DNA of 53,484 nt from Candidatus Eiseniibacteriota bacterium (GTDB taxonomy: Bacteria; Eisenbacteria; RBG-16-71-46; JAGVPR01), in assembly GCA_020052115.1 (NCBI GenBank), contig JAGVPR010000320.1, positions 1-53,484 of the forward strand, written 5' to 3'. How positions within the stretch are numbered: the first letter of the stretch is position 1; every line of letters starts with the position of its first letter. Of this stretch, positions 9,101-18,198 are shown piece by piece. A program made the translations under genes and the position numbers. The notes beneath the pieces were generated by a model, which searched no databases, had not been told where the DNA came from, and saw nothing but the letters and a program-made list of their open reading frames with translations.

Positions 9101-10735
9101 CTACGCCTCCGCCGAACTGACCGCGGCCGCCTGCGGGACGCGGCTCGGCGCCGTCCTGGCATGAAGAACAGCCACCTCGGCGGCGGAGAACGGCGACGTC
9201 CGGCCGGCCGTCTCGGTTTCCCCGTGCGTCCGCAGGACGTACTCGTGGAAGTGCTTGTGGACCGTCATGTACGAGATGGCCACGATGAGCTTCTGCACCG
9301 ACGGGCGGTGCCGCATGACGCGCCACACCGTCTGCAGGAAGAACCGCCTCCTCGCATGATCCCGGGAGAGCAGGAAGTACCGGAAGATGCGCGCCGTCAT
9401 TCGTAGCTGCTTGCTCGAGAGTCTTCCCGCGGACCGGCGCGCGGACTCGGGAGAAGGCGCGAACGGTCGCAGGGAATGAACCAAACGCTCGCCGTAGTGG
9501 TCATACCGATACAGGGCGCGGATCATCCACCGGTAGCCGCGGAGCAGCTCCTCGCCGGTCATCTTCTTCGGCACGAAATTCAGGTCGGCGCTGCCGTGGA
9601 CCTGCGCCAGGCTCTCGTCATACTCCAGCAGACGGCCCTCGCGCTTGAGCCGCGCGTGCAGCGGCGTCTGCTCGATGGCGAAGAGCACCCCGGCCGTCGT
9701 GAAGGGAACCCCGGCCTCCTGCAGGAAGTCGAACATCTCCTGGAAGATCCCGATGTCGTCGTTGTCGAACCCGACGATCATCCCGGCGATGACCATCAGG
9801 TTGTACGACTGGACGAGGCGGATGTTCTCGAGGATCGAGCCGCGGATGTTCTGCGTCTTCTTCGTCTCGATGAGGCTTGCGGTGCTCGGAGACTCGATTC
9901 CGATGAAGACACTCTCGAAGTTGCTGTCGCGCAGGAGCTCGAGGATCTTCGGATGCTGGGCGACGTTGAGCGTGAGCTCGGCCGAGAACCGGATCGGGTA
10001 GCCGTTCCTCTCGCCGAAGTCCCTCAGCTCCGTGAGCAGTTTCTCGGCGTACTTCGGGCTCGCGATGAGGTTGGCGTCGGAGAAGGAGATGTACTGCCCT
10101 CCCAGCCGGCGCACCGTCTCGACTTCCCCCATCACCTGCTCGACCGACTTCGTGCGCGGCACGCGGCCGTCGGTGACGATGATGTCGCAGAATTCGCACT
10201 GGAACGGACAGCCACGGGTCGTCTGGACGTAGTAGTAGAGGTACCTCCCCACCGGGAGGAGGTCGTATCGTGGAATCGGCGAGTCGGTCAACTTCACCTT
10301 GCCGCGCTCCTGCTCGTACAGGGCGGCGGGCGCGTGCCCCGCTAGCAGGTCGCTGCAAAACCGCGGCCAGGTGTATTCAGCTTCTCCCACGAACAAGACA
10401 TCGGCGGCGCCCTCGAACCGATCGGGACAGAGGGTGGGATAGGGACCGCCGATCACCACGAGACGCCCCCGGCGCCGGAACTCGGCCGCGATCTCCAGCG
10501 AGCGGGCCCACTGGACGTTGAAGCACGAGATCGCCACGACGTCGCAGGCTGCGTCAAAATCTATCGGATCTATGTTCTCATCCAGGAGTGAAACTTCGAT
10601 TTCGGGCGGAGTGAGAGCGGCGATCGTCGCCAGACCGATCGGCGATTGCGCCGAGTCCACCCCGACGAGTTCGTGGATGCCATGGAAGTTCCACAGCGAG
10701 TCCGGGAAGCGCGGACAGACGAGAAGGATGTGCAT
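9101..10735 (-). CDS. B12-binding radical SAM protein (DUF4070-like)
   Basis: A 544-residue enzyme. An N-terminal cobalamin-binding Rossmann domain (about 1-140, 'VVAISCFNVQWA', 'VVIGGPYPTL') precedes a radical SAM barrel whose cluster motif is C-x3-C-x2-C in 'TRGCPFQCEFCDI'. The C-terminal part resembles DUF4070, found in methylases such as the hopanoid C2 methylase HpnP. Members perform radical methylation or ring chemistry on lipids and natural products; the substrate here is unknown. The ATG at 10735 begins the canonical 'MHILLVCPRFP' N-terminus. It is transcribed divergently from the glycosyltransferase gene. Confidence 0.88.
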   Translation of the reverse strand: MHILLVCPRFPDSLWNFHGIHELVGVDSAQSPIGLATIAALTPPEIEVSLLDENIDPIDFDAACDVVAISCFNVQWARSLEIAAEFRRRGRLVVIGGPYPTLCPDRFEGAADVLFVGEAEYTWPRFCSDLLAGHAPAALYEQERGKVKLTDSPIPRYDLLPVGRYLYYYVQTTRGCPFQCEFCDIIVTDGRVPRTKSVEQVMGEVETVRRLGGQYISFSDANLIASPKYAEKLLTELRDFGERNGYPIRFSAELTLNVAQHPKILELLRDSNFESVFIGIESPSTASLIETKKTQNIRGSILENIRLVQSYNLMVIAGMIVGFDNDDIGIFQEMFDFLQEAGVPFTTAGVLFAIEQTPLHARLKREGRLLEYDESLAQVHGSADLNFVPKKMTGEELLRGYRWMIRALYRYDHYGERLVHSLRPFAPSPESARRSAGRLSSKQLRMTARIFRYFLLSRDHARRRFFLQTVWRVMRHRPSVQKLIVAISYMTVHKHFHEYVLRTHGETETAGRTSPFSAAEVAVLHARTAPSRVPQAAAVSSAEA

Positions 10736-11156
10736 CGGACCTCCATGGTGCCGGAAGGAGCCGCCGCCCCACCGACTCTGGGCGCGCTCGGCATCACCTC
10801 GATGAGACGCCGACGCCTTACCCGACACCCGCTCTCAAGAGCGTTCCGGGCCGCTCGCTTCGCTAGATTCTTCCCACGGAGACACGACTGTCCACTATTG
10901 GCCTTTGGTCCAACATGGGTTGGGAGGGCGGCTCCTTCGATTTCGACCGAGAGATTCCTTCCCCTTCGCCAGGTGGAACGCGTATCGTCACTTCGCAAGA
11001 CCGACCGACGGAGAGCCTGCGCTTCAGGACCGCTTCTCATCAGGCCTGCGGAGCTTTGGACCGGATCCTGCCTTTGCGTTTCTGTAGCCCGCAGCTCGTC
11101 ATTCTCGCGCCGACCCGGGCGCCTCTGCGCCCGCGGTGCGATGGACCGGAGGGAGC
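10736..11156. other. Divergent intergenic region, 421 bases
   Basis: This gap separates the radical SAM gene (minus) from the GT4 gene (plus) and must hold both promoters. I see no convincing -35/-10 or -24/-12 pair and no credible small gene. A short palindromic TTGG-T-CCAA lies near 10905-10913. The same nine bases occur in the operator-like site at 20667-20680, but two copies are too few to call a regulon. Confidence 0.4.
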
Positions 11157-13454
11157 ATGAACCCCCTGACCAACGGTGGAGCGATTCGCCGAATCGCCTT
11201 TCTCGGAAACCACCTGCCGCGTCTGTGCGGGATAGCGACCTTCACGACCCACCTGAGCGATGCGATGGAGTCCGAGTTCCCGGCCCTTGAATGCTCCGTG
11301 CTCGCCATGAACGACGCCGGCAAACGTCATGCGTATCCCGCTCGGGTTCGATTCGAGATCGACGAGGCCGACATCGCCTCCTACCGCCGCGCGGCGGACT
11401 ACCTGAACGTGAACACGGTTGATCTCGTGAGCGTGCAGCACGAGTACGGGATCTTCGGCGGCAAGGCCGGCAGCCACGTCCTCGTTCTGCTGCGCGAGCT
11501 GCGCATGCCGATCGTGACGACGCTCCACACGATCCTGGGCGAGCCCGATCCCCTCCAGCGCCGCACGATGCAGGAGCTGGCCCTGCTCTCGGAACGCCTC
11601 GTCGTCATGAGCGCCAAGGGCGCCGAGCTGCTCCACGAGGTGTACGGCGTTCCGGAGCACAAGATCGACCTGATACCCCACGGAATCCCGGACGTTCCGT
11701 TCGAGAGCGACAGCAAGGAGAGGCTCGGAGTCGAGGGCAAGTGGGTGCTCCTCACGTTCGGCCTCCTGTCGCCGGACAAGGGAATCGAGCACGTCATAGA
11801 CGCCCTGCCGGCGATCCTGGCGATCCACCCCGACACGGTTTACATCGTGCTCGGCGAGACCCATCCGCACGTCAAGGAACGCGACGGCGAAACCTACCGG
11901 ATCATGCTCGAGAATCGCGCCACGAGACTCGGCGTGGATTCCAACATGATCTTCCACGACCGCTTCGTGAGCCAGGCCGAGCTCAACGAGTTCCTCTCCG
12001 CAGCGGACGTCTACATCACGCCCTACCTCCAACCGCAGCAGATCACATCGGGAACGCTGGCTTACGCGCTGGGCGCCGGGAAGGCCGTGATCTCGACGCC
12101 GTATCCGTATGCGCGCGATCTCCTCGCCGACGATCGCGGGATCCTCGTCCCATGGCGGGACTCCGCGGCGATCGCCCGGGAGATCGTCGGGCTTCTCAGC
12201 GATGACTCCCGGCGCCTCACCCTGCAGCGGCGCGGTGCGGCGCACGGCCGGAGCATGCGATGGCCGGCGGTCGCGCACCGCTACGCGGAGAGTTTCGAGC
12301 GCGCGCGTTCGGAGCGCGCCGCACGGCTGCACACGACGTTTCAGGCGAAGACGCTGGCCAAGCGGCCGGCCGACTTGCCCGACATGGACCTCGAGCATCT
12401 CAGCCTCATGACGGACGAGACCGGGGTGCTCCAGCACGCGGTCTTCAGCGTGCCGCGTTACGACGACGGCTACTGCCTCGACGACAACGCTCGGGCGCTG
12501 CTCCTGATGGCGCTCCTGGAGGAGGCCGGAACGGAGGACGCACCGGCGGTGCGCGCTCTCGCGTCGCGCTACTTGGCCTTCGTGAGCCATGCGTTCGACA
12601 AGAGCACGGGGCGATTCAGGAATCTCATGTCGTACTCGCGTCTGTGGATCGAGGAACGCGGCTCGGAGGACAGCCACGGACGCGCTCTCTGGGCGCTGGG
12701 GACGGTCGTCGGGCGCGCCCGCGATCCCGGGAGGCGGAGTCTGGCGGGCGACCTCTTCCACGCCGCCCTCCCGGCGGTGTCGGGGTTCACGAGCCCGCGG
12801 GCCTGGGCGTTCGCGCTCCTGGGAATTGACGAGTACCTGCAGGCATTCAAGGGCGACAGCGGAATGCAGTCGCTGAGCAAGATGCTCACGGAGCGGCTCT
12901 TCGACCTCCTTGAGCGCAGCAGCGACCGGGATTGGCCGTGGTTCGAAGACCGCGTTACCTACTCCAACGCGCGACTGCCGCAGGCGCTTCTTGTTTGCGG
13001 CTCTCGAATGGAGCGCGCCGAGATCGCCGCCGCCGGCATTCGGTCCCTGGAGTGGCTGATCTCGATCCAGTCGTCGGTGGATGGATATTTCGCCCCCATC
13101 GGCTCCAACGGCTTCTACGAGCGCGGAGCGCAGAGGGCATCGTTCGATCAACAACCCGTGGAGGCGTGCGCGATGGTCTCGGCGTGTCTGGAAGCTCACC
13201 GGCTGACCGGGGAAGATCGCTGGTCAAAGCATGCTCGCAGCGCATTCGACTGGTTCTTGGGACAGAACCAGCTGCAGCAATCGCTCTACGACGTCGCGAC
13301 GGGAGGCTGTCGCGACGGGCTCCATTCCGACCGGGTCAACGAGAACCAGGGGGCGGAATCAACCCTCTCGTTCCTCCTCGCGCTCATGGAAATGCGTTCC
13401 GTCAACCACGCGGACGTCATCCGGGGATCTTCGTTCCTGGAAGCCGTACGATGA
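11157..13454 (+). CDS. GT4 glycosyltransferase fused to an alpha/alpha-barrel domain
   Basis: A 765-residue two-domain protein. Residues 1-390 are a GT-B fold family 4 glycosyltransferase ('GNHLPRLCGIATFTTHL' donor/acceptor start, 'LLTFGLLSPDKGIEHVIDAL', 'LAYALGAGKAVISTPYPYA'). The usual E-x7-E catalytic signature is replaced by 'PQQITSGTLAYA'. Residues ~400-765 are helical and resemble an (alpha/alpha)6 toroid ('YDDGYCLDDNARALLLMAL', 'EDSHGRALWALG'). Its stop overlaps the ATG of the GH130 gene (ATGA), so the two products are made together. The pair probably builds or remodels a beta-mannoside-type glycan. I chose ATG at 11157 because GGAGGG lies directly upstream. Confidence 0.87.
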   Translation: MNPLTNGGAIRRIAFLGNHLPRLCGIATFTTHLSDAMESEFPALECSVLAMNDAGKRHAYPARVRFEIDEADIASYRRAADYLNVNTVDLVSVQHEYGIFGGKAGSHVLVLLRELRMPIVTTLHTILGEPDPLQRRTMQELALLSERLVVMSAKGAELLHEVYGVPEHKIDLIPHGIPDVPFESDSKERLGVEGKWVLLTFGLLSPDKGIEHVIDALPAILAIHPDTVYIVLGETHPHVKERDGETYRIMLENRATRLGVDSNMIFHDRFVSQAELNEFLSAADVYITPYLQPQQITSGTLAYALGAGKAVISTPYPYARDLLADDRGILVPWRDSAAIAREIVGLLSDDSRRLTLQRRGAAHGRSMRWPAVAHRYAESFERARSERAARLHTTFQAKTLAKRPADLPDMDLEHLSLMTDETGVLQHAVFSVPRYDDGYCLDDNARALLLMALLEEAGTEDAPAVRALASRYLAFVSHAFDKSTGRFRNLMSYSRLWIEERGSEDSHGRALWALGTVVGRARDPGRRSLAGDLFHAALPAVSGFTSPRAWAFALLGIDEYLQAFKGDSGMQSLSKMLTERLFDLLERSSDRDWPWFEDRVTYSNARLPQALLVCGSRMERAEIAAAGIRSLEWLISIQSSVDGYFAPIGSNGFYERGAQRASFDQQPVEACAMVSACLEAHRLTGEDRWSKHARSAFDWFLGQNQLQQSLYDVATGGCRDGLHSDRVNENQGAESTLSFLLALMEMRSVNHADVIRGSSFLEAVR

Positions 13455-14404
13455 CGCCGGTGAGCGGGTACGAGACGTTCTTTCGCCGGCACGAGGGCAA
13501 CCCGATCCTGACCGCCGCGGATTGGCCCTATCCAGTCCACAGCGTGTTCAACGCGGGCGCGACCCGACTGAGCGACGGGACCACGCTTCTGCTCTGCAGG
13601 GTCGAGGATCGCTCCGGCCTCTCTCACCTGTGCGCGGCGCGATCGGCCAACGGGATTGACGGATGGGTGATCGACCGCGAGCCGACTTTCCGTTCCGACC
13701 CGGAGCGCTATCCGGAGGAACTCTGGGGAATCGAGGACCCGCGGATCACCTTCGTCGAAGAGCTCGGCAAGTACGCCGTCGCCTACACGGCCTTCAGCAA
13801 GGGAGGCCCCGGCGTGGCGCTCGCACTGACCGAGGACTTCCGGCATTTCGAACGCTTCGGCCTGGTCATGCAGCCCGACGACAAGGATGCAGCTCTGCTG
13901 CCGCGACGGATAGACGGGAGCTTCGCGCTCCTGCACCGCCCGATGACGGACACGGGGGCCCACATCTGGATCTCGCTCTCGCCGGATCTCCGCAACTGGG
14001 GCGGCCACAAGCTGGTCTTGCAGGCCCGCAGGGGCGCTTGGTGGGACGCGAACAAAGTGGGATTGTCGCCGCCTCTCATCGAGACGTCGCAAGGATGGCT
14101 GATGCTCTATCACGGCGTCCGGCAGACGGCCGCTGGGTGCCTCTACCGCCTAGGCGCCGCCCTCTTCGACCTCGACAAGCCGGAACGATGTATTTCGCGC
14201 GGGGACTCGTGGATCTTCGGTCCCGAGGCGCCGTACGAGCGCCATGGCGACGTGAGCAACGTCACGTTCCCGTGCGGCTACACTCTCGGCGACGACGGCG
14301 ACACCATCTTCCTGTACTACGGCGCGGCGGACACGAGCGTGGCGCTCGCTTTCGGGAGCATTCGCCAGCTGCTGCGCTGGCTCGGTGAGCACGGGCGCAC
14401 GTAG
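13451..14404 (+). CDS. GH130 family glycoside phosphorylase/hydrolase
   Basis: A 317-residue five-bladed beta-propeller enzyme of family GH130. The catalytic aspartate motif is in 'WGIEDPRITFVEE', and other family landmarks are 'NAGATRLSDGTTLLLCRVED', 'KVGLSPPLIET' and 'WLMLYHGV'. GH130 enzymes phosphorolyse or hydrolyse beta-mannosides such as mannosyl-glucose or mannosyl-N-acetylglucosamine; the linkage here cannot be read from sequence. There is no signal peptide, so it acts in the cytoplasm. It starts within the stop codon of the GT4 gene (ATGA overlap), showing translational coupling. Confidence 0.9.
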   Translation: MTPVSGYETFFRRHEGNPILTAADWPYPVHSVFNAGATRLSDGTTLLLCRVEDRSGLSHLCAARSANGIDGWVIDREPTFRSDPERYPEELWGIEDPRITFVEELGKYAVAYTAFSKGGPGVALALTEDFRHFERFGLVMQPDDKDAALLPRRIDGSFALLHRPMTDTGAHIWISLSPDLRNWGGHKLVLQARRGAWWDANKVGLSPPLIETSQGWLMLYHGVRQTAAGCLYRLGAALFDLDKPERCISRGDSWIFGPEAPYERHGDVSNVTFPCGYTLGDDGDTIFLYYGAADTSVALAFGSIRQLLRWLGEHGRT

Positions 14405-14444
14405 CGGCCCGGCCCGGCCGATGGCCTGACGTAATCACCACCGA

Positions 14445-16112
14445 TCAAGAATCGGCGGGATCACCGTCGCGTGCCGTGCCACTCGCACGTACAGCGCCGT
14501 AGCGCTTGAGCTTCCGGTAGAGCGTCGCCGATCCAATGCCGAGCTGTTCGGCCGTCCGCGTCTGGTTGCCGCCGTTGAGATCGAGCACCGCCAGGATGTA
14601 CTCCTTCTCGATATCCTCGAGGGCCCTCACCGTGCCGGAGAGCGATGGGGCGGGCAACGCCTGCCGGACTTCCTCGGGCAGGTCGTCGAGATCCGTGCGG
14701 CTGACGCGGGCGAGCGCGACCGCGCGCTCCATGGCGTTCTGCAGCTCGCGCACGTTGCCCGGCCAGTTATGCCGCAGGAGCTGATCCGCGGCGCGCGGTG
14801 ACAGCCCGGAGATCGGTCGGTTGAGCCGTAGCGCCGCCTCGCCCAGCAGAACGCGGGCGAGCGGCAAGATGTCCTCTCTCCGATCCCTGAGCGCCGGTAC
14901 GTGCAGCTCGACGACATTCAGCCGGTAATACAGATCATTCCGGAAGCGGCCCGCGGCAATCTCCTCGGTGAGTTCGCGATTGGTCGCGGCGATGACCCGA
15001 ACATTGACGGGGCGGCTCTTGTTTTCGCCGACGCGGCGGATCTCGCGTTCTTGCAGGACCCGCAGGAGCTTCACCTGCATGCCGGGCGAGACCTCGCCGA
15101 CTTCGTCGAGCAGGAGCGTTCCTCTGTTCGCCGCCTCGAACAGGCCGGGACGATCGTTGACCGCTCCCGTGAACGATCCACGCACGTGGCCGAAAAGCTC
15201 GCTCTCGAGGAGGGTCTCGGGGATGGCGCCGCAGTTGACCGCGATGAACGGACCCGCCGCGCGGGGGGATTCATCGTGTATGAACCGCGCGATGCGCTCC
15301 TTGCCCGTCCCGCTTTCCCCCGTGATGAGCACCGTGGAATCCACCTTCGCGATCCGCCGCGCGAGATCGAGGAGGCGACGCATGGCGGGGCTCCGCGCGA
15401 CGATCCCGAGCGGGTCCTCGACATCGGGCGCCACTCGGGAGAGCACGCGCTTCTTCTTCCGAAGATTCTGCTCGGCTCGCTTGAGCGATTCGGTGACCCG
15501 GTGGAGCGAGGGCTCGAGCCAATCCTTGAGGTTTTCCGTGTGGAAGAAGCGGAGTTCGTCGGCGCGATCGTCTCCCCACTCTTCGCGAGTCCGACCGAGG
15601 AGATGGCAGACGGGGTCGCCCCTTCCAATGCACTGCTCCTCGAGGACGTAGATCTCCTTGTTCACGGCGCGACTCAGATAGCCGCTGGTGAGACCGCAGA
15701 TCGTCCAGCACACGGGGGTGTCGCTGCGCCCGAGGTGGGCGATGTGCTGCTCCGCCTCGTAGGAGGCGCCGAGCGTCAAGCCCTCCTTCGTCAGCGATCC
15801 GGCCGTGGCGGGGTCGAGGCGGTACATTCCCTCGAGCATATGGATGCGCCCGCACGCATGGTGCCAGTCGTCGTCATTCTCCCATTGAAACAGGCCCTGC
15901 ATCGCCTCGGCCACACGCCAGCCGTGGACGAAGCCGAACCGCGTGAGCACGGCCCGAGCCGCGGTCAGGCCGAACTGCTCGATCAGCTCCTTTCGCAGGT
16001 TCCCCTTCGCCGTCGCATCAATGATGAGTGCGCGCTCGCCGGCGAAACGGATCATGCCGTCCTCTGAATTGAACTCGACCAGCTCCTTGATGTTCAGGTC
16101 TTGGACACGCAT
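14445..16112 (-). CDS. V4R-domain sigma-54-dependent activator (XylR/DmpR type)
   Basis: A 555-residue enhancer-binding protein. An XylR_N/V4R effector domain (1-205) is followed by a linker coiled coil, an AAA+ domain (Walker A 'GESGTGKE' 265-272, Walker B 'TLLLDE' 332-337) and a Fis-type helix-turn-helix near residue 520-540. The sigma-54 contact loop reads GSFTGA rather than GAFTGA. C135, E158, C161 and C169 have the spacing I recall for the zinc site of the phenol sensor MopR (C155, E178, C181, C189). The MopR pocket Trp is not evident, so the effector may differ. AAGGAGG precedes the ATG. It faces a -24/-12 promoter at 16218-16233 and most likely controls the envelope genes from 16283 on. 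Confidence 0.92.
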   Translation of the reverse strand: MRVQDLNIKELVEFNSEDGMIRFAGERALIIDATAKGNLRKELIEQFGLTAARAVLTRFGFVHGWRVAEAMQGLFQWENDDDWHHACGRIHMLEGMYRLDPATAGSLTKEGLTLGASYEAEQHIAHLGRSDTPVCWTICGLTSGYLSRAVNKEIYVLEEQCIGRGDPVCHLLGRTREEWGDDRADELRFFHTENLKDWLEPSLHRVTESLKRAEQNLRKKKRVLSRVAPDVEDPLGIVARSPAMRRLLDLARRIAKVDSTVLITGESGTGKERIARFIHDESPRAAGPFIAVNCGAIPETLLESELFGHVRGSFTGAVNDRPGLFEAANRGTLLLDEVGEVSPGMQVKLLRVLQEREIRRVGENKSRPVNVRVIAATNRELTEEIAAGRFRNDLYYRLNVVELHVPALRDRREDILPLARVLLGEAALRLNRPISGLSPRAADQLLRHNWPGNVRELQNAMERAVALARVSRTDLDDLPEEVRQALPAPSLSGTVRALEDIEKEYILAVLDLNGGNQTRTAEQLGIGSATLYRKLKRYGAVRASGTARDGDPADS

Positions 16113-16217
16113 GACACCCTCCTTCGTACTGATCGATACTAGATCATTCTGATGGGATCCTCAAGGGCCCCCGCGGGCGGGCACGTGGCGCTGCAGGCAC
16201 TTACGCGACGGCGCGAA

Positions 16218-16233
16218 CCGGCACACGTATTGC
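16218..16233 (+). promoter_or_regulatory. Sigma-54 (-24/-12) promoter
   Basis: CCGGCACACGTATTGC keeps the invariant GG (16220-16221) and GC (16232-16233) exactly ten bases apart and matches GGCAC and TTGC of the consensus. Predicted start is near 16245, 38 bases before the GTG at 16283. It lies between the divergent sigma-54 activator gene and the envelope gene run. Confidence 0.8.
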
Positions 16234-16282
16234 GGGACACTCCTCCGAGGCGACATGGACACAGCTTCGAAAGGAGACGCTT

Positions 16283-16552
16283 GTGGAAGCGGACGTGGGG
16301 AAAATGGAGGCGCAGATCGAGGTTTGGGGCGCGAAGATAAACGGGCTCGCCGCCGCGGCCGCGAAGGCCGGCGTCGGAGCCAGGATCGACCTCCACTTGC
16401 ACATTGACGATTTGAAGGTGAAGCGCGCGGTTGCACTGGCGAAGTTCGACGAGTTCAAGACGGCGGAAGCCGCGAAGCGGGCGAGCCTCAAGACCGGCCT
16501 CGAGCACGCATGGAGCGAACTCGAGGCGGCATTCAGAGACCCGAGGCGATAG
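16283..16552 (+). CDS. Small coiled-coil protein
   Basis: An 89-residue soluble helical protein, rich in Ala, Lys and Glu, with heptad-like spacing through most of its length ('MEAQIEVWGAKINGLAAAAAK', 'DDLKVKRAVALAKFDEFK'). No signal peptide or catalytic motif is seen. Similar short coiled-coil proteins occur in sulfate reducers and other environmental bacteria without known function. It starts with GTG, with AAGGAG about seven bases upstream. It is the first gene after the sigma-54 promoter, so it heads the envelope transcript. Confidence 0.75.
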   Translation: MEADVGKMEAQIEVWGAKINGLAAAAAKAGVGARIDLHLHIDDLKVKRAVALAKFDEFKTAEAAKRASLKTGLEHAWSELEAAFRDPRR

Positions 16553-16664
16553 CCGCGAGAGCGAGGCGGATCGCCGAGTCCGTCAATTACCGAGGCGACG
16601 AGGATCATGACCCGACTTGAACCATGACTCGCTTGCCCCGATTCAAGGGAAGAGGAGATCCAAC

Positions 16665-17318
16665 ATGAAACGAGTTGCAGGCAGCATCAGCATCCTACTT
16701 CTGAGCGCCGTGGCCGTCCTGCCGGGCTGCATGAAAGACCGCGGAGACGGATCGGTTGCGCAGTCCCAACAAGATCGGAAGCCACGCTCGGAGACGATGG
16801 TCATCCCGGATGGGACGAACGTCGTCGCGTCGCTTGAGACGCGGCTCACCACGGACACGAACCGAAGCGGCGACCGGTTCGTCGCCAGAACGACGGAGCC
16901 CATTCTCGTCGGTGGCAAGACGGTCGTCCCGGCCGGAACGCAGATCCAGGGCGTGCTGCGCGACGTTCAGGCGTCCGGCCGCACGTCCGGGCGTGCCCGC
17001 ATGACGCTCGCGTACGAGAACATCGTGGACTCGGCCGGCAAGACCCACCCGATCTCCGCGGTACCACTCACGCTTCAGGCAGCCTCCGGCACGCGCGGCG
17101 ATGTTGAGAAGATCGCGGCGGGTGGAATCCTCGGCGGGATCATCGGCGCGGTCGCCGGTGGGACGAAGGGCGCCGCGATCGGGGCAGGCGCTGGAGCAGG
17201 CGCCGGGACGATCATCATGCTCGCGACCAAGGGAGACGAGGTCGAACTCGACCCCGGCCAGAGACTGAACGTCAGGATGACGTCGCCTACGAGCATTGAG
17301 GTCTTCGCTCAGAGATGA
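16665..17318 (+). CDS. Lipoprotein with glycine-zipper-like segment
   Basis: A 217-residue predicted lipoprotein. The signal peptide ends in the lipobox 'VLPGC', so it should be lipidated at C22. Residues ~40-140 form a beta-rich domain resembling the TrbI/VirB10-like or DUF4148-style 'conjugal' fold ('VIPDGTNVVASLETRLTTDT', 'VVPAGTQIQGVL'). Residues ~150-185 are a Gly/Ala-rich hydrophobic stretch with G-x3-G spacing ('GGILGGIIGAVAGGTKGAA'), as in glycine-zipper membrane proteins. Function is unknown; an outer-membrane or periplasm-facing structural role is likely from the neighbours. ATG at 16665 follows AGAGGAG. Confidence 0.78.
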   Translation: MKRVAGSISILLLSAVAVLPGCMKDRGDGSVAQSQQDRKPRSETMVIPDGTNVVASLETRLTTDTNRSGDRFVARTTEPILVGGKTVVPAGTQIQGVLRDVQASGRTSGRARMTLAYENIVDSAGKTHPISAVPLTLQAASGTRGDVEKIAAGGILGGIIGAVAGGTKGAAIGAGAGAGAGTIIMLATKGDEVELDPGQRLNVRMTSPTSIEVFAQR

Positions 17319-17395
17319 TCGATGACTCTTCGCGGGGCGGCAATGCGAGATCCGCTTGTCGCTACCGCGGTCACAATCTCAAGGAGGGTAGTCAA

Positions 17396-17893
17396 ATGCG
17401 AAACACTCGAGGGGTTCTTCTAGCAGCGGCGCTGACCATGGCGCTCGTTCCCGTGCTGGCCCTGGCGGGCCCTGCCGACATCGGGTATCGCGGATGGGGA
17501 CCGCGGCTCGGATTCTCGTCCGGACCGGATCAGTTCATCTTCGGCGCCCAGCTCGACTTCGGGAACTTCGGCCAGCATGTCCGCTTCCAGCCCAATATCG
17601 AGATGGGCCTGGGGGACCACCGGACGACCGGAGCGATCAACCTGGACACCACCTATCGCTTCAGCTCGAACTGGGACGTCTGGTCGCCCTATCTGGGCGG
17701 CGGGCTGGGTCTGAGCATGTCCGGGTCGGACAACGGCCTGGCGCACGACAGCGACACGGGAATCGGTGCGAGCGCGATCGGTGGGATCGAGAAGGGGCTC
17801 TCCAACGGCGACCGATTCTTCACCGAGGTGAAGCTCGGTGCCGGCGACGCGCCGGACCTGAAGCTCATGATTGGTTGGACCTTCTATCACTAG
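17396..17893 (+). CDS. Outer-membrane beta-barrel protein
   Basis: A 165-residue protein with a cleavable signal peptide ending near 'LALAG'. The mature part alternates hydrophobic residues in eight or so strands and ends in aromatic 'MIGWTFYH', the pattern of small OMPs recognised by the BAM complex. Glycine-rich turns such as 'YLGGGLGLSMSGS' support this. AAGGAGG lies eight bases before the ATG. The gene belongs to the envelope run and is followed after 23 bases by a small membrane protein gene. Confidence 0.8.
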   Translation: MRNTRGVLLAAALTMALVPVLALAGPADIGYRGWGPRLGFSSGPDQFIFGAQLDFGNFGQHVRFQPNIEMGLGDHRTTGAINLDTTYRFSSNWDVWSPYLGGGLGLSMSGSDNGLAHDSDTGIGASAIGGIEKGLSNGDRFFTEVKLGAGDAPDLKLMIGWTFYH

Positions 17894-17916
17894 GAGGTCG
17901 CGAAAGGACGGATGAA

Positions 17917-18144
17917 ATGAAGCTCGTCGGAATGGTGCTCGTGGTGCTTGGGATCGTCGCGTTGATCTACGGCGGGATCGACTACAACCGAGACAAGACG
18001 GTCCTCCAGATGGGCTCGATGAGCGCTACGGTCACGGAACACAAGACAGTTGCGATTCCGGCCATCCTCGGGGTGGCCTCGCTGGTCGGCGGCCTTGCGC
18101 TCATCTTCGTGCCCAGGCGCCGCCTCCTGCTCCAGAAGGGGTAG
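17917..18144 (+). CDS. Small two-TM membrane protein, DUF3185-like
   Basis: A 75-residue protein with two transmembrane segments (residues 2-20 and 46-65) separated by a short polar loop ('DYNRDKTVLQMGSM') and ending in a basic tail 'VPRRRLLLQKG'. Size and layout match DUF3185, whose function is unknown. It sits between two beta-barrel genes in the envelope operon, so an envelope stress or membrane-organising role is plausible but unproven. Confidence 0.78.
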   Translation: MKLVGMVLVVLGIVALIYGGIDYNRDKTVLQMGSMSATVTEHKTVAIPAILGVASLVGGLALIFVPRRRLLLQKG

Positions 18145-18198
18145 AGATTCCCCTGGACCTCACGTATCCGACCACACGCTCATTCAGGAGGATTCGGT

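Noticed and set aside
11040..13199. 719-codon open frame on the minus strand opposite the glycosyltransferase
   Set aside because: It is the antisense shadow of the GT4 gene: Arg/His/Glu-rich translation without domains, no ribosome site, and caused by high-GC codon use.
17319..17395. Search for a second -24/-12 promoter before the first beta-barrel gene
   Set aside because: GG and GC pairs here are not ten bases apart; the same was true for the gaps at 16553, 18145 and 18820, so one promoter for the whole run is simpler.
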